From Nissolia schottii (taxonomy: Eukaryota; Streptophyta; Magnoliopsida; Fabales; Fabaceae): a stretch of DNA of 64,000 bases. The DNA lies in contig QANU01105622.1 in the NCBI GenBank assembly GCA_003254905.1, positions 82,441-146,440 on the forward strand, in the 5' to 3' direction. Both the position numbers and the translations under genes were made by a program. How positions within the stretch are numbered: the first letter of the stretch is position 1; each line of letters opens with the position of its first letter. The notes under the pieces were generated by a model. It searched no databases. It was not told the origin of the DNA and saw only the letters and a program-made list of their open reading frames with translations. Below are positions 16,101-25,409 of the stretch, piece by piece.

Positions 16101-18217
16101 TGATGTTTTCCATTTAATATGAGAACCATATTAGTTCATGAGTTTTATTAATTTTGCAGTTTTTTATTGAAATTTACATAATAGCAATGCAAGGGGTTTA
16201 TAATCTCAGTGATGTGTATATCTGTTTGCTTAAATTAGTTCATAACTTAATATTGTTGCATCTTATCCGAGTGATAAATATTTTGCAGCATATGTGCAAA
16301 TTTCTAGCAAGTCTCTTTGAATAGATACCTTATTTACGATAAATTCTTGCATGGGCACAATTCTAACACTTCAAATTTAGCACTCTCGCACAAAAGGTGA
16401 TGGGACCCATGAAAAAATGAGTGTTAAATAAAGCTAGTGAGACCCACATGTTATGTGAGTGTGCCTAAATTTGAAGTGTGAGTTGTGTCCATGCAAGAAA
16501 TTCTCCTTTATTGACAATATTCTGCGTATGCATACCTATATATGCCGTGTCCGTGTCTTGTAATTTTTTGAATTTAGTGTCTTCGTGTTATCTCTCGTAT
16601 TCATGTCCATATTTGTAGTTGACATAACAGAACTTTTTATTTTATTAATTGGAAGTATATAGATACCATTACTCTTTTGCATACATTTTTGGTGATTATA
16701 CAAGTATATGAGGTTAAGCCTCAACACAATGCTAAGGCTATAGCCTTGTGACTTGGAGGTCACAAGTTCAAATCCTAGAAGCAGTCTTTCCACTTTGGGG
16801 TGTAAGGTTGCATACATCTACCTTCCCCAGTCTCTACCAAATGGGAGGCTCGTGCATTGAGTCAGTTTTTTTATAATTTTTTTAATACAAGTATTTAACC
16901 TCTTTTGGAAATTTCCGAAACTGCGACACTTATTGTCACGTGTTCAACTGGAAGAAAAATCTTTTCTTTTTTTTTTTTTTCCTTTTTTTTAATTTCCTCC
17001 TAGAGGGGACAGTTAGTTACTCCTTTGCTACAATTATAATCTTCACAAACCTGTTATTGTAACAGGATTCACTGTGTTTTTTCAGCTGTTGTCATGTGAT
17101 TTAAAATTGTTGCATCGTTTTTATTTATTTTATGCCAAAATTATTTCATTGTTGATGTAGGAGGAGGACGGTTTGCTAGGTGCTTATTCTGTTATGGTTA
17201 TGGACACTTCACTAATAAGTGCCCTCAAAATGGTTGTGGAATTGATCCGAAGGTATTATTATGTATTATTTGTATTTTATAGTGTGTCATATTGACATAC
17301 TTTTCTAGAATACTTGTTAAAATATGGATACTTTTGATTCATTGTTGTCACAACATCTCCCTGGTAAACCTAGTCTAATCTTTTCATTGTTGACGTAGGA
17401 GGACGGTTTGCTAGGTGCTTATCCTGGTAATGGGCCTATTGACAAAAGTAAGTCTGTTTCTATTTCATTCTTGTTATTGATATTATTTGTTGATCATATG
17501 TCTATGTAGATCTCATAACTCATAACATTGTACTGCTGCTAATACCTCTCTTGTGGCTGTTGAGCTGAAGTTACTTTTGTGTTTGGATTATTAGATTATT
17601 GTAGGTTTTAAAACCACTTCTAATCAAAAGCTTCTTGATACAACTTTTGAAAAAACATAAAAACTATTATTTTCCATAAATTATTGGTTAACAGACATGC
17701 AAGTATGCTGGTAAAGATAAGATATAAACTTATGGCCAAAATATTAACTTCCAGGAGTATAGATGCACCATGTTCGGTTCCGTTCTAGCTTGTTGGAGAT
17801 ATTACATATGCTCCAAATTATAAAATAGATATTTTTTTATGAAGCTGCAAGACATCTTAAAATAGATAATTTGAGTTGGTTAAGTTAGATTATATTGATA
17901 TCTTTGGTTGCTGACCCTACCCAATTCTACTTGGTCGCTGCGGTTAGGCTGATAGGTTGTGCTTCCGCATTCCCCGTTATTCATGCATTGCATCATTTGC
18001 TTATAATAAGCATTTTCGTGGATGATAAGAATGATTTGATCATAGGCTTTAGCCGTAGTAATGGATAATACACCTGCCTTGCTTATGTTGATCTAACTAA
18101 CTGTGCTTCAACGCAATTTCTTACAAATGATATATGGTGACTCACATTTAATTCTGAACAATCTCTTTCCTGTTCTCCTATTTAGGCGCCGTCGATACGA
18201 AGGAGGGGTGCTCATAA
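13114..18217 (+). CDS. Long Lys-rich protein with C-terminal CCHC zinc knuckles; repeat-expanded paralog of the upstream gene
   Basis: Exon 1 is about 2.4 kb (13114-15498) and encodes 795 residues of low-complexity basic sequence. I prefer the ATG at 13114 (MNSQGELSDRKRCRDASPN) to the in-frame ATG at 13018, because coding-like composition starts there. Exon 2 is 15658-15762, exon 3 15928-16066, exon 4 17161-17252, all with GT-AG junctions and compatible phases. Exon 3 holds two CX2CX4HX4C knuckles (CLSCHQPDHKFKNC, CFFCAEIGHSLGKC) and exon 4 a third (CLFCYGYGHFTNKC). Exon 4 is 92 bp, the same size and phase as exon 3 of the upstream gene. Exons after that are uncertain: 17399-17447 then 18186-18217 keep the frame and give a short tail ending DTKEGCS. 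A nucleic-acid-binding nuclear protein is likely; the function of the repeats is unknown. Introns contain a MITE and a SINE. Confidence 0.72.
13690..14440 (+). repeat. Two-copy coding tandem repeat, period about 380 bp, in exon 1
   Basis: The segment containing VPDSAPSKDTPSKKKSKKK ... GVEPNGSIAEELQL ... DDVNAERALVCS recurs once as VPESAPSKNTPRKKK ... GVEPKGSNAEELQL ... DDVNAERASVCS. The shared string GATGATGTTAATGCTGAGCG lies at about 13891 and 14272. Confidence 0.85.
14590..15390 (+). repeat. Four-copy coding tandem repeat, period about 190-204 bp, in exon 1
   Basis: Each unit encodes roughly 63-68 residues: NKQNDKPPEIPVQ, then SIC.IAAS, then SIDP.TPIDPEQKMGKK, then a run of Lys/Arg. Unit starts are near 14611, 14800, 15004 and 15208. 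Units differ by scattered substitutions; the last is shortened. All keep the frame. Confidence 0.9.
16342..16502. mobile_element. MITE-like element with long terminal inverted repeats, in intron 3 of the second zinc-knuckle gene
   Basis: The left end AATTCTTGCATGGGCACAA...CACTTCAAATTTAG is the imperfect reverse complement of the right end CTAAATTTGAAGTGTG...GTCCATGCAAGAAATT, about 40 bp on each side around a core of about 80 bp. It is too short to code. I could not assign a target-site duplication confidently, so the superfamily is open. Confidence 0.75.
16708..16884 (+). mobile_element. tRNA-derived SINE, Au-SINE-like, in an intron
   Basis: Flanked by an exact 10-bp duplication ATACAAGTAT (16698-16707 and 16885-16894). 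Inside is a pol III B-box-like GTCACAAGTTCAAATCC preceded by an A-box-like segment, then GGGTGTAAGGTTGCATACA, and near the end ATGGGAGGCTCGTGCATTGA followed by T-runs. This tail arrangement is typical of plant Au SINEs. It lies in intron 3 of the second zinc-knuckle gene, same strand. Confidence 0.85.
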
Positions 18218-19825
18218 TGTGTCTGAAAACTACTGTTGGTTATTCCTTGCAGCTGTGGAAAGCTGAAGGAAAAGCCATTGCTGATTTTACAAATCGTGAG
18301 CAGGGTTTAGATGTATCAAGTCTTGGAGGCATGGTTTCCAAATCTTGGTAGGTTCCAGTTCCACATATTATATAACAGAAGCAGCAAAAATATTTGCGCG
18401 CGCCATTTTGAGTTTTTATATCTATGTTGTGTCGCATTTCTTCATAGGGATTAATTGGTTGATTTGTAGTGGTAGCAACAGCTAGGACGGGCTTCACAAA
18501 GATTAAGATGGTGAAGCAATAAGTTAACTAAGGAGATATGGTAGCCAAGTTTCTGATTTCAGTTTATGATAATTGGTGGGAGAATTCAGTTGGAGTCTCT
18601 CGGTGATGTTTGGAACAAAAAATACAGGATGAATGTTGGTTAATTCTGTAAAATTAGGGACAGAGACACTCCTTTTTTAGTTGAAAATGTTCCAAGTTTT
18701 GCGATTCTATTTTGATTAACCAGAACGTGTGTAGCCTGAATTTGATGACAAACAACTGTCTAAAAAACGTAGAGATACTTGGATGATAGTCTCTGTATTT
18801 TCGTCATATTAACAAAGTTTGTGTCGTTTATGCTAAAATTATTTACAATTACAGTATTATTTATGATAAAAAGAAATCAAAATGTGTTGATATGAGTGAA
18901 AAAGGTATGTAATCTTGAGTTTGAGCTATGTACGAGAAAATAGAAAAATAAATAAATAAATACTAGTTTTTAATTTTGTTGGAATTTAGTTGTTCGAAAG
19001 AATTGTTAGAGAATGTTATCACGATTTAGATTTCGAGTATACTTTTACTTTTTGGCTGATTAACATGGGGATGAATATTTTATGTTAAATTTGGTTATGT
19101 TTAGTTACGTTATGAGAAAGATAGACACAAGCATTTTATTTCTGAGAATAACATTATTGAAAAAAAATAATGCTAAAAGGCTAATAATTGTAATTTGAAC
19201 AAAATTAATCTTATGCTTAGAAATACTTATAGTTCCACTGAGAATGATATACAATAAAACTGAAATAAAACAAATTTCTAAAAGAAAGTAAGTAATTAAT
19301 ATCTGAAATTAATTAAAATTTGTATGCAAACTACTTTTTTTAACTTTATTATTTCATTATTAGGGAATATATTTTTTAGAGAAAGTAATTATATAAGGTA
19401 GAATATAATTAGTTAATGATATAAATTCTTTTACAATAACAACTTATGTTTAAATTTAAAGTTCGTTTTGTCTTTAAAGTATGTAAATCATCAAATTTAT
19501 TATTAAAATTGTCAAAAATTAATTAAATCAGACTAATTTGATTGAGAAAATGATTAATTTGATTAACTTTTAGTAACTTTGAAATGAATTATACCTTGCT
19601 TAATGATGCCGGGGATGATTTTGATGGTTTATTAGTACAATTGGTGTACAGGCACACCATGATATTTCTTGTCCTCTGCCTAAGTTTTCATGCACATGCA
19701 ATCATCAGCCATTGAAGTTTAGAACGATCTCAACCTTTTGTTTCCTTCCCAAAATTCTGTTGCTCTCCGTTTTTGTCTCTAAGTAATCCATCCATTGCTT
19801 CCCCATACAGAATAAGGATCTATTC
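18218..19825. other. 3' region of the zinc-knuckle gene and AT-rich intergenic DNA
   Basis: 18218-18540 may still be transcribed (3' UTR or alternative terminal exon; an alternative acceptor TTGCAG lies at about 18252). From about 18900 to 19600 the DNA is AT-rich with no features I can identify. The CT-rich stretch before 19910 belongs to the ADF leader. Confidence 0.5.
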
Positions 19826-19909
19826 CTCTCTCTGTCTCTCTGTTTCTTTCTCCCAAACTCCTTTCTTTCTCATTTCTCCCCTTTACGCTTTCTCTCCATC
19901 AACGACAAC

Positions 19910-21240
19910 ATGGTACGTTCCTCTTTCTCTCTGTCTCTGTCACCTTCTTCTTCTACTCTTAATTTATCATATAGGTTATTCAATGTCTCTAAGCTTCGTA
20001 ACGTGTTAGAAGAAATTCAGAAAATAGAGATTGAATGAGGAAATGGTAGGTAAAATAGAGAAATATGAAAATTGGATTTGATCACTCCCTTTTCATGGAG
20101 AGCAATTAGGGAAAATGTGTCATATATGATGACAATTGTTATGTTTATAGGATGGAAATAGATCTTCTCAAGTAGATTTTATGTCATGTGTTGTAAGTGT
20201 TATCTTCTACCGCTAATATATTTGTTGTTGCTTATGTCATGTATAGAATGTTCTCTTGTATTAACATGAATACTTCTAGTAAATTAATCTCGATAAGGCA
20301 TGAATTTTGCCATCAATGTCTTGTTTCATGTTCATCTCTTTTGCAGAGTTAGACTGAATAACCTTGTCATCTTATTCATCATATTGCATTATGAAAAATG
20401 TGTCATTTGCTTATGTATTTTTTTTCTCTTTCTACAAATGTATTGAGTTAGGCGAACGCGGCGTCTGGAATGGCGGTTAATGATGAATGTAAATTGAAGT
20501 TTCTCGAGCTTAAGGCAAAAAGGAATTACCGATTCATTGTGTTTAAGATTGATAACCAAGAAGTGGTGGTGGAGAAACTCGGAAGCCCTCAAGAAACCTA
20601 TGACGATTTTACCGAATCTCTTCCTCCTAATGAGTGCCGTTATGCTGTCTTTGATTTTGATTTTACCACTAATGAGAACGTTCAGAAAAGCAAAATTTAC
20701 TTCATTGCATGGTAATTTTATGTTCCTCAAGATTCATGTATGTCTATCTATATGCAGAAATATGTTAATAATTGTAACACAGTGAGTATTAGGATGCTTA
20801 GTATACAAAAGAATGCTAGTTTTTGTAATTCTACAAAGTATGGGGAAAGCATAAAGATGCTAAAATAGCTCTATTTCCAATTAATGTTGAAGTCAATCTT
20901 AGATTTGGAGCAAATTCTCCACACCGAAATCACATTTTATTTGAATTGAGATACAATCAACTTTGTGCAGCTCAACAGCACTTTCTGTTTTCTAGGATAT
21001 AACTAGTTTCATTTTCATTATCAACATATATATGCCAACTTTTTTTCTGTTGTTTAATGTTTATCACACATATAGGGCACCAGATACATCAAGGGTGAGA
21101 GAAAAGATGGTGTATGCAAGCTCTAAGGACAGATTCAAGAGGGAACTTGATGGCATTCAAGTTGAGTTGCAAGNGTATTTTGGCTCATACAATCGGATTC
21201 CTCTCCCTTTAAAATCATATAAATGTCAATTCCCCTAGCT
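19910..21240 (+). CDS. ADF: Actin-depolymerizing factor, copy 1; 3' end disrupted at an assembly gap
   Basis: Exon 1 contributes only the ATG (19910-19912, followed by donor GTACGT), the hallmark layout of plant ADF genes. Exon 2 is 20452-20711 and exon 3 starts at 21076. The spliced start is [18 protein letters not shown], with the Ser near residue 6 that is the regulatory phosphosite in plant ADFs. [10 protein letters not shown] and the actin-binding helix [20 protein letters not shown] are intact. ADF binds G- and F-actin, severs filaments and speeds turnover. A single N at 21174 interrupts exon 3 after GIQVELQ; beyond it the sequence is unrelated for about 60 bp, and then matches the 3' flank of copy 3 again. 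The last 20 residues ([10 protein letters not shown]... in copy 3) are therefore missing here. A CT-rich leader (about 19826-19900) and a 539-bp first intron precede the body. Probably a functional gene spoiled by assembly. Confidence 0.88.
21174..21174. other. Single ambiguous base (N) inside ADF exon 3
   Basis: An isolated N sits exactly where this copy departs from the homologous copy at 45.95 kb. It most likely marks a contig join of unknown true size. Confidence 0.9.
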
Positions 21241-22200
21241 ATTATTCATATTTGACTCCCATTTTTTTCTTTTTCATTTTTCCTGTTGTTTTCTTGGTTC
21301 TTTTTTGTTATGAACGGTCTACATTCTGAGCCCGTAGCTTAATATGGTAGAAAAACATACTGTCAGTCATGTATTCCATACTATATTAGACAGCTTGGTT
21401 TATTATTGTATACATTACATTCTTTTGCTTTTAATATACAACTCTTTTAACAGCATTTTATTGATGAGACTCTGGCCTATTGATTTCTTCCCACCCCTTT
21501 TTCTTTTAATTTCTTTTTGCAGAAACATTTAAAAAAATACAATTTACTTTTAATTATTTAATGAAAAAGCAAGAGGTAATTGATATGGAATGCATGCATT
21601 CCTACTTATATGTTTTTATCAATATTTTGACATAGGCATAAAAGCATCTTCAAATATACTTTACAAATCTAGTGCAAATAATTTTACCACACCACAAATA
21701 CAACATAGGGAACAGAACTGTTTGCAATTGGCTAAATAACTTAAAAACGAAAACCTGAACTCACGTGTCAAGCTTGTCTTTTATTTTTAGTGTACACACA
21801 CAACTAGGGGAAGAAGTAACACACTTACACGCAACAATTGTGGTAACCTCTGGGTGAAACAACTACTCCAGCCATGTACACCAAGGACCTGCAATGAAAA
21901 TTTATAATAAACAAGTTTAAAAACTGTGTTATACGCAAAAATCATTTTAAATTTATTGGTCTTTTTTTTCTTATTACCATTTATTTAAATTTTATTTTTG
22001 ATTTTTTTTTAAAAAAATATTAGAGGCCAGAAAATGCTAATTTCAAATTAAAAAAATTAATAGATTTAAGTGGAATCAATTTAGTAAATTTGAAATTTAA
22101 ATTAAAAACATATAGTAGTTCAGTGAAAATTGTTTGTGCAGGAAAATTTTCTCCAAAATAATGGTGAGAAAAATCCAAACATTTAACTAATATAGATTAG
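21241..22200. repeat. ADF 3' flank, duplicated again at about 46020-46990
   Basis: Matches 46020-46990 nearly end to end (for example CTAGCTATTATTCATATTT, GTCAGTCATGTATTCCATAC, ACCACACCACAAATACAACA, TTAATATAGATTAG), with small indels. This is the non-coding part of the duplicated ADF plus RLP unit. No gene within it. Confidence 0.9.
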
Positions 22201-22274
22201 CACAAGAGAAAATAAATGTTATCAGTGCTTCTTCAATTTCTTTTGGCCGAATCCATTCTGTGTGTATATACTTT

Positions 22275-23246
22275 AAAAAATGTTGTGTGTACACTGAAAT
22301 TGCATCGATCTTTTCTACACCACATTTAATGTTCATTTTTTCTCTCCTCTCCTCTCCCTCACGCTCTTTTTCTTCATTGTGCCTTATTTTTTTTTCTCTT
22401 TTCTGCATCTGTACATTAATATTTTCTTGTTCGTTTTTATTTTTTGCAAGAAGTTATGAATCCTAGAGTTTTTTGTTTTTTTTCTTCGTATTTTTTTGTT
22501 TTTTGATGTTTAAAAGTTTGTGTATTTTTATAAAAAAGTTTGTGCATACTTGTTCAAAAGTTTGCATATGTGAGCATCAAAAGTTTGTGTATTTTTGTTG
22601 AAAAATTTGTTCATGCTTGTTCAAAAGTCTGGGTATGTTAGCACTAAAATTTTATTCTTCGTATTTGTTTGTTTTTGTCATATTTTTTATTTATGGTTGT
22701 TCAAAAGTTTATGCACATGTGTAGAAAAGCTTGTGCATGCTTATTCAAAATTTTATGTATGTGAACTCTAAAATTTTCTTCTTTGTTTTTGTTTCAATTC
22801 CGTCATATTCTTTAATTATGGTTATTTAAAAGTGTGCGTAAGTGAGTACAAAAGTTTGTATATGTGTTTAAAAATTTGATCATGTGAGCACAAAAGTTTT
22901 TTCTTTTTGTTTTTATTTTCGTCTTATTTTTTGATTTTGCTTGTTGAAAAGTTTGTGATGGTGAACACAAATATTTGTGTATCTGTTTTGAAATGTTCTT
23001 GTACGATAGAGAGTAAGTCTAAAAGCTTAGAATGTGAGTGAAGAGTATGAGAGATAGTGTAATGTAACAGTTACTTTTACTATTTAATGTGATGGAAATG
23101 TAATTTTATTTGATTTTCGTATATGAAAAAGCTGTATGTGCAAACGTGCAGAAAAGTTTGTGCATGTGTGTACACTATGTATAGCGTACGTATGTATATG
23201 GTGGTTGTATGGTGGATGCAATTGTAGTGTACCTTTAGCATTATTG
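22275..23246. mobile_element. Non-autonomous Mutator-like element, about 970 bp, with internal GTTTGTG repeats
   Basis: The left end AAAAAATGTTGTGTGTACACTG and the right end (reverse complement CAATAATGCTAAAGGTACAC) are imperfect terminal inverted repeats that continue inward with GAAATTGCATCG and CAATTGCATCCACC. The flanks ATATACTTT (22266-22274) and ATATACTCT (23247-23255) agree at 8 of 9 positions, fitting the 9-bp duplication of Mutator-like transposons. The interior from about 22500 is an array of degenerate AAAAGTTTGTGTATG/AGCAC units. No transposase reading frame. Confidence 0.72.
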
Positions 23247-24400
23247 ATATACTCTTCCATCTTATTTTTATTTGGACAAAAATACTTGGTGTACACCCAA
23301 TTTGCATCAACCGTACTACTACCAACATATTTTATATAAACTCACATATTTCTCTCTATTCTCTTAACTATCTCCCTCACATGCAGCATTTCTGTTTTTT
23401 TCCCCATATTATTTCGCTTCTTCCTCTTCTTCCATCCACCATGGTTATCACACGCTCATTTTTTTTTGTTCTTCTTCGTCCTTTGCCATATTTCTTCTTC
23501 TTCTTATTCTTTTTCGTTCATAATAGAGAGCGTGGGCAAGGTACGTGAGATCTCCTCATCCTCCTCCTTTCAGAGATGTCACGTTCTTTTATTTTTTTTT
23601 TTCATTCTTCTTCTTGGGTTGAGTTTCAACATCTTCTATTTTATATGAAAAATCAAAACTTTTTATGTATTTTGGTTGAATTTTCCCAAGTTAGTTTTTT
23701 CTCTTCTTATTTTTGGTTTTTACAGTTGAAAATATGTAGGAGATCACCATAAGCATTTGAAAGTTGTTTCAGAAATTTGTGTATGCAAGTGTAAAAGTTT
23801 GTGTATGCTTTTTGCAAAGATTGCGTATGTGTTTGTAAAAGTTTGTGCGTAATTTTTGAAAATGTTTGTGCATAAGAGTGTACTAAAAGTTTGTGTTGTT
23901 TCTAAAAATGTTTGGGTCTATTGCTTCAAAAATTTGTGTATGCTCTTTTAGAAGTTTGTGTACACTTTTTTTTGCAAAAGTTTGTGTGTGGTTTTTGAAA
24001 AATTTTGTGCATGTAAAAGTTTGTGTGTGATTTTTGAAAATGTTTGTGTCTATTATTTCAAAATTTTGTGTGTGTTGTTTTAGAATTTTGTGGATGCAAG
24101 AGTAAAAAAATTGTGTATATTTTTTTGCAAAGTTTGTGTATTCCTGATTAAATATTTGTATATGAGTTTGTAAAAATTTGTGCATAGTTTTTAAAAAAAG
24201 TTTGTGTGTGATCTTTTAAAAGGTTTGTGTCTATTGTTTCAAGAGTTTGCGTATGCAAATATAAAAGTTTATGTATGCTTTTTGTAAAAGTTTGGGCATG
24301 CCTCTTTACATTTTTGTGTATGAGTTTGTAAAAGTTAATTTGTGCGTTTTTTAAAAAAGTTTGTGCATGAGAGTGTAAAAGTTTGTATAGTAGCATTCTT
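22500..24400. repeat. Degenerate AAAGTTTGTGTAT(G) minisatellite-like arrays
   Basis: Dozens of imperfect copies of a core GTTTGTG(C/T)AT spaced mostly 20-35 bp apart in two blocks (about 22500-23000 and 23770-24390), each inside one of the two elements above. They resemble the subterminal repeat clusters of large DNA transposons. Confidence 0.8.
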
Positions 24401-24655
24401 TCAAAAGGGTTTAGTGAGAGACCATTATTTGAATGAGAATCATTGTGAGTAAGAGAATGTGAAGCATGGGTGTGAGAGAGAAAGTGGGAGTGAGAGAGCG
24501 TGGACAGTTTAAGTGGGGGTGTGGTGCATGCCTTGTACATGTGTGTCAGCGTAGAGAGAGAGAGAGTGAGGTGATTAAGAAATAATTGATGGCCCCCATT
24601 CTATATAATTTGTGTTAGTTGTTGCACGGTGGATGCAAAATTAATGTACATTTAG
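23277..24655. mobile_element. Second, larger related element with GTTTGTG repeat array
   Basis: The left end CAAAAATACTTGGTGTACAC then CCAATTTGCATCAACC, and the right end GGTGGATGCAAAATTAATG then TACATTTAGCA, mirror the termini of the neighbouring element 30 bp away. The CT-rich subterminal zone and then the degenerate AAAGTTTGTGTATG array (about 23770-24390) are in the same order. I found no matching target-site duplication, so the outer ends are approximate. Non-coding. Confidence 0.62.
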
Positions 24656-25409
24656 CACTATCAAACATGCATTGCATTTGGTACTAAGGACATGATAACG
24701 AGATAGAGACATAAGAACAAAAAACTCTTGTATTTTCTATAATAGAGAGAGAAACATTTTCTCTGTCTCTATTCATGTCTTTGTCCTGTCTCTCTGGTAC
24801 TAAACGTACCGAAAATGTCATTGGTTAATAATGGTCTAGTTAACATAATTAATCGATGCACAACTCAGCTAATGGCAAGGAAACAGGTCTCAACGTTTGA
24901 TATATGTGTACTTTATGTTAGGGTTTTTATAACTCGTATTATAACAGCTCGTGCTAAGAGTTAAGATAATATCAATTCCTTAGTTTAATTATTTAAATAA
25001 AGACTATTAATATATTTATATTTTAAAAAATATTAAATAATTATATTTTTCAATATTTTTTACTTTAATTTTCAATATGCACAATTAAACTCAGACTAAA
25101 TAATTCATTATATTATTCTAAGATAACCTTCGTTAGTTTTTTTCCTCCATAAAAAAAACTTAAGGATGATACTAAAAAATTATTTGTGTCCATGGCCATT
25201 TAATTCAATATCATTTAATATGGTCATGTAACTGAGTTTTGGCATTGAAAATGCATAAGAAAAAAATATAGAAAAAAAAGTGTAAAAATTCTCTAAAGTG
25301 AGATCTCTCACTATACATAATAAAATGAGAGATTTCATTTTAGAGAATAAAAATTCATAGAAGAATCTGACCCAATTTGATGATCCACAAAAATTTGTTT
25401 CTTTACTTA
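24656..25409. other. AT-rich DNA downstream of RLP-1
   Basis: No gene or repeat boundary recognised. The right edge (about 25385-25410) resumes homology with the sequence just 3' of RLP-2 (about 46995-47011). The whole interval 22200-25385 is therefore extra DNA in this copy of the duplicated unit. Confidence 0.6.

Noticed and set aside
22500-24400. CRISPR-like spaced repeats
   Set aside because: Repeats are degenerate, irregularly spaced and in a plant nuclear context; they belong to transposon arrays.
23883-24540. Minus-strand frames rich in HTQ/THTQ repeats as a repeat protein
   Set aside because: They are translations of the degenerate GTTTGTG transposon array; no codon structure or start context.
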